NCBI GenBank assembly: GCA_030837935.1
Contig: JAUQXU010000066.1
Span: 1 to 11,549, forward strand
Length of the DNA stretch: 11,549 nt
Source: Candidatus Brocadia sp.
GTDB taxonomy: Bacteria > Planctomycetota > Brocadiia > Brocadiales > Brocadiaceae
Direction of reading: 5' to 3'
The notes beneath the pieces were generated by a model that searched no databases, was not told where the DNA came from, and was given only the letters and a program-made list of their open reading frames with translations. Shown piece after piece: positions 5,998 through 11,549 of the stretch (position 1 is the first letter of the stretch; the number at the start of each line of letters is the position of its first letter). A program made the translations under genes and the position numbers.

Positions 5998-7261
5998 CCC
6001 TTAAAGCATCTAATCTCTGAAAATAATCAGGAAACGTCTTCGATACACACTCCGGGTTTTTTATCGATATTCCATGTGAACGCAACCCAATCAATGCAAA
6101 ACTCATAGCCATACGATGATCATCATAAGTTTCTATCTCAGCAGGTTGTGGTGAAGATGGTTCAATCTCAAAGCCATCCTCATATTCCACCGTTGTAATC
6201 CCCATCCTCCGCAATTCATTTACTACCGCAGCAATACGATCAGTTTCCTTGATGCGCATATTTTTTACGTTGCGAACCCGCGTTTTCCCGCGGGCGAATA
6301 CCGCTACGGCTGCCAAAGTCTGCACCACATCGGGCATATCGCCCATGTCAACATCTATTCCATGCAGTGTGTTCCCCTTGATTTCAATCCAATTCCCCCC
6401 TATAGTGACGTCACAACCCATATTTTTCAAAACATCGACAAAATGAATGTCTCCCTGCAAGGAATTACTTCCGATACCCACGATTCTTACCTTTCCGCTG
6501 GTAATGGCAGCCGCAGCGAAAAAATAAGAGGCGGCAGATGCGTCCCCCTCAACTTCATAATGTATCGCCTTATATCGCTGTCCGGATTTCACGAAGAACG
6601 TTTTGTAGTTATTGTTTTCAACCATTACACCAAACTGATGCATGAGCGCCATAGTCATATCCACATACCGTTTTGAAACCAAATTTCCCTTTACTTCTAT
6701 GACTACGTCATTCTTTGCGTAAGGGGCAGTCATCAGCAAGGCGCTAAAATACTGGCTGCTCAAGTCTCCCTTTACAACGGCTAATCCACCGTTTAATCCC
6801 TTCCCTTGAATTACTACGGGTGGACAACCATTATTGTTTTTAGACACAACACCCGCACCAAGCTGTCTTAAGCCGTCAAGTAAATCCTGTATAGGTCTTT
6901 GCCGCATACGCATAACACCATCTATCTCATAAACTCCGTTACCCAGGGTCAGCATGGCCGTTAAAAACCGCATCGCAGTCCCTGCATTCCCGATAAACAA
7001 ATTCGCCTGGTTTACAGGAATAATACCCCCTTTCCCGTGTACAACAAACCTGTTGGCATCTTGTTGTTCCTCGATGGGTATTCCTAAGATATTTAAACCG
7101 GATGCCATATATTTGGTATCGTCGCTAAAAAGGGCATTGGTAATCATGGATTGTCCATTGGCTAATGCCGCCGTGATGAGTGCACGGTTTGTATAGCTCT
7201 TCGAGCCAGGAACTGTAACTATTGCATCGATTGTTCCGGTTATAGGTTTTATCTCAATCAC
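5987..7261 (-). CDS. aroA: 3-phosphoshikimate 1-carboxyvinyltransferase (EPSP synthase)
   Basis: The enzyme joins shikimate-3-phosphate and phosphoenolpyruvate on the way to chorismate. The 424-aa product has the family marks: PGSKSYTNRA (18-27), GNAGTAMRFL (91-100), GDLSSQYFSALL (165-176), DMPDVVQT (with catalytic-type Asp311), MRIKETDR (335-342) and DDHRMAMS (380-387). The start codon is GTG at 7259-7261 with AGGAAAG 7 bases before it. The residue matching E. coli Pro101, next to the glyphosate-binding loop, is Phe99; the loop Gly (E. coli Gly96) is kept as Gly94. It overlaps ribD by 11 bp and likely shares its mRNA. It lies 239 bp after corA, with an inverted repeat in between, so it may have its own promoter. 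Confidence 0.95.
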   Translation of the reverse strand: MIEIKPITGTIDAIVTVPGSKSYTNRALITAALANGQSMITNALFSDDTKYMASGLNILGIPIEEQQDANRFVVHGKGGIIPVNQANLFIGNAGTAMRFLTAMLTLGNGVYEIDGVMRMRQRPIQDLLDGLRQLGAGVVSKNNNGCPPVVIQGKGLNGGLAVVKGDLSSQYFSALLMTAPYAKNDVVIEVKGNLVSKRYVDMTMALMHQFGVMVENNNYKTFFVKSGQRYKAIHYEVEGDASAASYFFAAAAITSGKVRIVGIGSNSLQGDIHFVDVLKNMGCDVTIGGNWIEIKGNTLHGIDVDMGDMPDVVQTLAAVAVFARGKTRVRNVKNMRIKETDRIAAVVNELRRMGITTVEYEDGFEIEPSSPQPAEIETYDDHRMAMSFALIGLRSHGISIKNPECVSKTFPDYFQRLDALRDGK

Positions 7262-7368
7262 GTTATAACTTTCCTGTAAAAATTAAATGCACGTTATTAT
7301 GATGTCAGGTTTATTAGTATCTTCTCAAAAATATTTTGATATTGTTAGCAAAAATTATGAACAAGGTT

Positions 7369-7401
7369 AACCCTGTCAGGGTTTAAAACCCTGACAGGGT
7401 T
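7369..7401. repeat. Double palindrome between corA and aroA
   Basis: Sixteen-base arms 7369-7384 (AACCCTGTCAGGGTTT) and 7386-7401 (its exact reverse complement) flank one central A. Each arm is itself a near-perfect 15-base palindrome, AACCCTG-N-CAGGGTT. The RNA could form one long hairpin or two small ones. It lacks a following T tract on the minus strand, so it is not a classic terminator for corA. It looks like a dispersed palindromic (REP/MITE-like) repeat. Confidence 0.7.
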
Positions 7402-7500
7402 GACTCACAAGTTTCGTGCTTCGGATTTTGTCTCTTCCGACTCGTTCGGGTTAGGAAAATATACCAAAGATGATAAAAATGTAAAATGAAAACTTTCACC

Positions 7501-8430
7501 TTACAGCCAGTTCTTCTTCCAAAAAATGATTACCACGGCCAAAGACGTTATCAGAGAAATAACTAACGTTAGGGAGAATGCATAAGGGTGCTCTTGTCCG
7601 GGGAGGCGGACGTTCATGCCGTATAGACTGGCGATCAGGGTAGGCAGACTGATTACAATCGTCATGGAGGTTAGAAACTTCATGACTACGTTCAAATTAT
7701 TAGAGATGATAGACGCAAATGCATCCATCATCTGGCTCAGGATGTTTTCTGAAATACCGGTTACATCGATTGCCTGACGGATCTCGATGAGCACATCGTC
7801 AAGCAGGTCCACATCTTCGGGATAAGCCTGGAATAACTGGGTTTTTTGCAGACGCTCCAACATGAGTTCGTTCGACTTTAAAGCAGTGGTAAAATAGACC
7901 AGGCTCTTCTGATATTTTAACAACTCCCGAACCTCTTTATTTTGCAGTGAGTGATGCAATCTCTCTTCAAGCGCGTCAACAGAGGTATCTATATCCCGCA
8001 AATAATTCAGGTATTGGTCGGCGGTGTGGAGGAGCAATTGCAGGACAAATCGATTTTTTTTAACCGTAGATAGTCCGTGCACCTGACCGGTGGCAAATTC
8101 CTGGATGACGCTTGTCTCTTTTCTGCAGATTGTTACGATGAGTGTATCGGTCAGGATAATTCCAACGGGCACGGTAATATAGGGAGTAGGCGTCTTTTTG
8201 CCCTGAGCATAAGGCAGGCGGACCACAATAAAGATGATACCGTTATTTCTTTCCGTGCGGGCACGCTCGTTCATGTCCAGGGAATGGGTTACAAAGTCAG
8301 GAGGAATGCCCCATCCTTCGACCTGTGCAACCTCCTGCGCACCAGGATCCACTACGCTAACCCAGCTTCCTTCCGATGGCGAGCCAATGGCCTCCAGCCT
8401 GTTATTCGTGCTTTTAAAGATCGTGATCAT
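7501..8430 (-). CDS. corA: CorA-family divalent cation (Mg2+/Co2+) channel
   Basis: The 309-aa protein has a cytosolic N-terminal alpha/beta domain, a long helical stalk (about 130-250) and two C-terminal membrane helices (about 251-269 and 284-304). The signature YGMN is at residues 270-273, followed by the usual periplasmic loop NVRLPGQEHPYAF. The basic end KKNWL matches CorA. Pentamers of this family admit Mg2+, and related members carry Co2+, Ni2+ or Zn2+. The start at 8430 is 6 bases after the stop of the DUF4139 gene, with no strong ribosome binding site, so translational coupling is likely. The gene symbol reflects the family; the transported ion is not provable here. Confidence 0.93.
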   Translation of the reverse strand: MITIFKSTNNRLEAIGSPSEGSWVSVVDPGAQEVAQVEGWGIPPDFVTHSLDMNERARTERNNGIIFIVVRLPYAQGKKTPTPYITVPVGIILTDTLIVTICRKETSVIQEFATGQVHGLSTVKKNRFVLQLLLHTADQYLNYLRDIDTSVDALEERLHHSLQNKEVRELLKYQKSLVYFTTALKSNELMLERLQKTQLFQAYPEDVDLLDDVLIEIRQAIDVTGISENILSQMMDAFASIISNNLNVVMKFLTSMTIVISLPTLIASLYGMNVRLPGQEHPYAFSLTLVISLITSLAVVIIFWKKNWL

Positions 8431-8436
8431 GATACA

Positions 8437-9807
8437 TTACCAACGATACAACACCGTATATTTCACCGTTACCTCTGTATCTTTTTTCAATGCAATTAAG
8501 AATTCGATGGTATGGGCATCTTTTTTATTATATGTATGCGAAGACTCGCGGATTTCCCAATCACCCCAGAGCTGTTCTGTTACGAGAACTTCAATATCTT
8601 CTTTTTTATGATTGCGCAATTTGATTTCCCAGGTCTCTTCCCGTGCACGATCGCTTAATTGCTTATAATTAATTTGCTTTCGTTCACCAACGACGTCAAA
8701 TGCATCGCCTACATATAATCGAATTTTTTCGTCTTTCGCTGTGTGATCAATCTGATCCTCTCCAAGATACACCTGCGATTGGTCCTCATCTGATTTATAA
8801 ACCCGCACTTTCCCGGCAGGGATAGGTAATCCCAGCCCATTTTTTTCTGAATTTACCAATTCCAATTTAACGTTAACTTTCTTTTCGCTTTTTGACCCGT
8901 CATACTCATAGATCTTTTTCACCGGTGTCGTTGCCGTTGGGAAGAGCGAAAGTTGTTTGATTTGGTTGTTTTTGATCGTTGCAGCGCGCTGGAGGGTATA
9001 GAGATGATACTCAAAAAAGGCCTTTTCCTCAAATTGCCGAACCGGAGCGGCCTTTGCCATTACCCGCTCTTCGTAACCAACATAGGGTTGCGGAGGCGGC
9101 GTTATCCGGTGAACATCACCTGCTATCAGTTTGAGTTTGGCGTTCTCATAATCTGTGCCCGATTGATTATTCACGGAAACCCAGGCAGACAAATTCAGGC
9201 TTGTTTCATCCTGGCTCACCAATGCAACGTATTCTGCATGCCAGCCGATTCCGTCCGTTAAATAACTCGTTTCCATCGTGTGTTTGCCGGTTTTTTCGTT
9301 CGAAAGGAGCCAAACCAGCGTCGGTTTGGTAATGAGACCCGCCGGCAGTTTGGGAAAGTCCATATTCTGAATATTTGCCACTGCGATCGATTGAACTCCA
9401 CCGTCTTTTTTCTCCAGGACTACATTTCCACTGACACTGAGTAATTTCCCTTCGAAAATCTTTTCCTTTTTCGTAAAGAGTTGGATGGGTTGATCAATAT
9501 ATTTCTGCAATATCTTTTCAGCATTCACTAAATCATATTCATAGTTTTGCTCGAGAATGCCTACCTGATCTGGCGCAGTGAGCGATTTAAAATGAACAGA
9601 CGTTGGGTCAATTAAAGATGCAACATCCGTAAAACGAATTTCCTGTTCTCCCGCATTTAACTCCATTTCTCGGACGTCGCGAACTAGGCCGAGATTGTTC
9701 TGATAAATGGTAATGGATACTTGTTTTTCTTGTGCTATAGAATCAGAAATAAACAACGGAAAAAGAATTGGACAGAAAAGAATAGGAGTAAAAAAACATT
9801 TTTTCAT
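8437..9807 (-). CDS. Exported DUF4139-domain protein
   Basis: The 456-aa product begins with a signal peptide (MKK, hydrophobic stretch to about residue 22, likely cut after SIA, residue 25); no lipobox Cys follows. The start is backed by GGAGG about 7 bases before the ATG. After it come ITIYQNNLGLVRDVREMEL and an IRFTDVASLIDPTSVHFKS segment, typical of the N-terminal part. The DUF4139 region (about 180-456) has YLTDGIGWHAEYVALVS, LSAWVSVNNQSG and LKLIAGDV, and ends in beta-rich repeats. The protein is periplasmic or surface-bound with no known enzyme activity; related proteins are annotated only by domain. It is tightly linked to corA (6 bp), suggesting envelope or ion-related work, which is inference. 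Confidence 0.85.
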   Translation of the reverse strand: MKKCFFTPILFCPILFPLFISDSIAQEKQVSITIYQNNLGLVRDVREMELNAGEQEIRFTDVASLIDPTSVHFKSLTAPDQVGILEQNYEYDLVNAEKILQKYIDQPIQLFTKKEKIFEGKLLSVSGNVVLEKKDGGVQSIAVANIQNMDFPKLPAGLITKPTLVWLLSNEKTGKHTMETSYLTDGIGWHAEYVALVSQDETSLNLSAWVSVNNQSGTDYENAKLKLIAGDVHRITPPPQPYVGYEERVMAKAAPVRQFEEKAFFEYHLYTLQRAATIKNNQIKQLSLFPTATTPVKKIYEYDGSKSEKKVNVKLELVNSEKNGLGLPIPAGKVRVYKSDEDQSQVYLGEDQIDHTAKDEKIRLYVGDAFDVVGERKQINYKQLSDRAREETWEIKLRNHKKEDIEVLVTEQLWGDWEIRESSHTYNKKDAHTIEFLIALKKDTEVTVKYTVLYRW

Positions 9808-9875
9808 TTACTGGCCTCCGAATTAAAGGTAACACGGCATAACCGCGGATAAAAACGAAACATAGTTCAAGTCAT

Positions 9876-9902
9876 GCATGGACAAACAAAGTTTGTCCAT
9901 GC
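9876..9902. repeat. Perfect inverted repeat between ampG and the DUF4139 gene
   Basis: Twelve-bp arms GCATGGACAAAC (9876-9887) and GTTTGTCCATGC (9891-9902) flank AAA. It lies 33 bases after the ampG stop. As RNA it forms a stable hairpin, but without a T tract; it may slow or protect transcript ends, or be a mobile palindromic repeat. Confidence 0.65.
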
Positions 9903-9935
9903 TACTCCATTCCAAAAACCTGCTTAATAAATTGG

Positions 9936-11216
9936 CTAAGAATTCATTGAAAATTCATCACATCCAGGGGATGCAGCTGTTTCTTTAAAAGGAGGGGATT
10001 CTCCCTGCCAGGATTTATAACGAAAAAGAAAAACGAGTCCTGGAATAGCAGCTAAAGTGCAAAAAATGAAAAAATGAACCCATCCTATTCTTTCAGCCAA
10101 AAACCCGGTTGGTGAAGCAACAATCACCCGTGGAATGCCCATGAGACTGCTCAGAAGGGCATATTGCGTGGCGGTAAACCTCTTATTGCAGAGGCTCGCC
10201 ATAAAGGCCGTAAAGGCGGCGGTTCCCATGCCGCTGGTTAAGTTTTCAAAGGTGACCGTGGCTGCCAGTACAGAATGATATGCCCCCACGGAAGCAAGCG
10301 CCGAAAAAGAAAGGGTCGAAACTGCCTGAAGGATTCCAAAGATACAGAGACCTTTGCAAAGCCCGAGCTTTATTAAGAGAATACCACCAGCAAGGCCGCC
10401 TGCAATCGTGGCAAATATCCCAAAGGTCTTTACAACGGCTGCCAATTCCGTCTTGGTAAATCCCATCTTTAGAATGAAAGGGGTTGTCATGCTGTTCGCC
10501 ATGACATCGCCAATTTTATAAAGGAGGATAAAAGCCAATATTTCAAATGCCCCCATCCTCTTGAAATAATCAATAAATGGTTCTATAACCGCTTCGCGAA
10601 GGGATTTTGGAGGAGTCACCTGCCCTTCAGCGCCTGGCGCCAGGCATGTTGTGATAATACCTATGAGGAGGGAGGCTGCGAGCAGCAGATAAACGTAATT
10701 CCATGGAATGAGGTCGGCTAAAAATAGGGCAAATGCCCCTGAAAAGAGCATCCCCATGCGATAGCCGTTAACGGCCAGAGAAGAACCGAGGCCCAATTCT
10801 TCATCCCTTAAAAGCTCACGCCGATAAGCATCAACGACAATATCCTGGCTCGCGCTAAAAAAAGAAACAAGCACCGCAAGAAAGCCTACAATCCAGGGTG
10901 ATTCTGCAGGCCGCATCAAAGAAAAGGCTCCAATAGCCAGCATAAGAAGTATTTGGGAGATCAGCATCCATCCACGTCGTCGGCCCAGAAACGGAGGCAC
11001 ATATCTATCCAGGACAGGTGCCCAGAGGAACTTGACCGTGTAAGGAAGTCCTACCAGGGAAAACATCCCAATCACCGCAAGGTCTATCTTTTCATCGGTC
11101 ATCCACGCCTGAAGCGTGGAACCTGTGACTAAGAGAGGTATACCGGAGCTTACGCCCAAAAAGAACGTAACCAGCATCCGCCAACTTAAAATGATTCTTA
11201 AGATAGAGACTTGCAT
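9936..11216 (-). CDS. ampG: AmpG-family muropeptide permease (MFS)
   Basis: AmpG imports GlcNAc-anhydroMurNAc peptides released from peptidoglycan during cell-wall recycling. The 426-aa protein is a 12-helix major facilitator with AmpG hallmarks: SGIPLLVTGSTLQAW (24-38), LGRRRGW (77-83), ASQDIVVDAYRRE (122-134), ENLTSGMGTAAF (324-335) and ATQYALLSSL (349-358). These motifs are distinctive, so the family call is strong. The ATG at 11216 lacks a clear ribosome binding site; Met14 is the alternative start. The C-terminal 25 residues are hydrophilic. It is the first gene of the minus-strand run, 128 bp before the DUF4139 gene. Its presence implies a murein-containing, diderm cell. Confidence 0.9.
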   Translation of the reverse strand: MQVSILRIILSWRMLVTFFLGVSSGIPLLVTGSTLQAWMTDEKIDLAVIGMFSLVGLPYTVKFLWAPVLDRYVPPFLGRRRGWMLISQILLMLAIGAFSLMRPAESPWIVGFLAVLVSFFSASQDIVVDAYRRELLRDEELGLGSSLAVNGYRMGMLFSGAFALFLADLIPWNYVYLLLAASLLIGIITTCLAPGAEGQVTPPKSLREAVIEPFIDYFKRMGAFEILAFILLYKIGDVMANSMTTPFILKMGFTKTELAAVVKTFGIFATIAGGLAGGILLIKLGLCKGLCIFGILQAVSTLSFSALASVGAYHSVLAATVTFENLTSGMGTAAFTAFMASLCNKRFTATQYALLSSLMGIPRVIVASPTGFLAERIGWVHFFIFCTLAAIPGLVFLFRYKSWQGESPPFKETAASPGCDEFSMNS

Positions 11217-11266
11217 AAACTTAAAATCAGGATTTCGGCAACTTTCTTACACCACCAAGACACTCT

Positions 11267-11295
11267 GTAGAGACAGGTTTGAAACCTGTCTCTAC
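11267..11295. repeat. Perfect inverted repeat upstream of ampG (first of three)
   Basis: Fourteen-bp arms GTAGAGACAGGTTT (11267-11280) and AAACCTGTCTCTAC (11282-11295) flank a single G. A run of eight T (11303-11310) follows on the plus strand, giving a terminator-like look. The nearest annotated plus-strand gene is far away. Confidence 0.7.
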
Positions 11296-11311
11296 CACAT
11301 CGTTTTTTTTC

Positions 11312-11341
11312 GCTGGTTCAATCGTCTTCGATTGAACCAGC
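11312..11341. repeat. Perfect inverted repeat upstream of ampG (second of three)
   Basis: Thirteen-bp arms GCTGGTTCAATCG (11312-11324) and CGATTGAACCAGC (11329-11341) flank a TCTT loop. It follows the previous repeat's T tract with one base between. Confidence 0.7.
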
Positions 11342-11401
11342 CTTATAGTAAGGTGTCATTTCTGCAAAAGCAAGAATCTATGCTTTCACTTTATTTCCCG
11401 G

Positions 11402-11421
11402 ATTCCCACTTTCGTGGGAAT
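11402..11421. repeat. dRS3-like inverted repeat (third of three)
   Basis: Arms ATTCCCAC (11402-11409) and GTGGGAAT (11414-11421) flank TTTC. The element fits the 20-bp pattern ATTCCC-N8-GGGAAT, known as dRS3 in Neisseria, where copies serve as phage integration sites and are scattered between genes. The flanks (CCGG before, GACA after) also match the common form of this repeat in other bacteria as I recall it. Confidence 0.65.
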
Positions 11422-11549
11422 GACATTCTCTAATAGTATGTAAATTTATTTATTACGTTTGCAATAACTGCCAAGGAAATTACGAATCTCAGTTATTCGG
11501 TGTCTTTAAAGAATAAACTACTAAATACTTCCCAGCTAGTTTCATTTAT
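11422..11549. other. Right-end stretch without a recognised feature
   Basis: AT-rich sequence with no ORF or RNA core that I can support. It probably holds the start of the next intergenic region or ampG upstream control. Confidence 0.4.

Noticed and set aside
5998..6100. FMN riboswitch before ribD
   Set aside because: ribD starts inside aroA and no FMN-element core is present.
8077..8611. Plus-strand open frames opposite corA and the end of the DUF4139 gene
   Set aside because: Low-complexity, Cys/Arg/Ser-rich translations with no start signals; shadows of the real minus-strand genes.
11267..11310. Rho-independent terminator on the plus strand
   Set aside because: The T tract begins 7 bases after the stem and no plus-strand gene lies nearby, so a dispersed repeat is more likely.
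11260..11421. CRISPR-like array from successive palindromes
   Set aside because: The three repeats differ in sequence and there are no regular spacers.
11470..11485. Sigma54-like TGGCAG...TTGCA on the minus strand upstream of ampG
   Set aside because: The spacing between the GG and GC elements is 8 instead of 10.

Overview
This is an AT-rich bacterial chromosome segment with compact, mostly co-directional genes and palindrome-rich spacers. Gene content (B12-type radical SAM protein, FabG, RibD, AroA, CorA, a DUF4139 protein, AmpG) points to a Gram-negative, envelope-bearing free-living bacterium. The overall style (AT-rich, FabG paired with a small muconolactone-isomerase-like protein, cyclic-dinucleotide riboswitch before a secreted protein, phrase-like palindromes) reminds me of anammox planctomycetes (Brocadia/Kuenenia/Jettenia type). 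That placement is an inference; there is no rRNA or other taxonomic marker here.

Left part, plus strand (1-2998). The window opens inside a radical SAM gene (1-747). A long untranslated region follows, holding a well-formed GEMM-I (cyclic di-GMP) riboswitch aptamer (about 1041-1155). Its closing 3' strand lies inside the 5' arm of a strong intrinsic terminator (1141-1192). After a roughly 290-nt leader with a tiny ORF behind a strong ribosome binding site comes a gene for a small secreted protein with a calcium-loop-like motif (1483-2095). That gene is broken by an apparent one-base insertion near 1716/1717. It is closed by a clear terminator (2113-2150). A separately promoted 151-aa protein of unknown function follows (2540-2995).

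Middle (3080-4619). A minus-strand pair, fabG and a 103-aa muconolactone-isomerase-like gene, converges on the previous gene. Diverging from fabG is a near-consensus sigma70 promoter with a perfect palindrome over its -35 box. It drives a 55-codon, highly charged small ORF (4452-4619).

Right part, minus strand (11216 down to 4852). Transcription order is ampG (muropeptide permease), DUF4139 exported protein, corA (divalent-cation channel, 6 bp after the previous stop), aroA (EPSP synthase, GTG start) and ribD (riboflavin deaminase/reductase, overlapping aroA by 11 bp). Envelope/transport genes thus sit upstream of two biosynthetic genes. Their spacers carry perfect inverted repeats at 7369-7401 and 9876-9902. 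The right edge has three more in a row (11267-11295, 11312-11341, 11402-11421), the last matching the dRS3-type pattern ATTCCC-N8-GGGAAT.

The most interesting unit is the riboswitch, leader and frameshifted secreted protein at 1020-2150.
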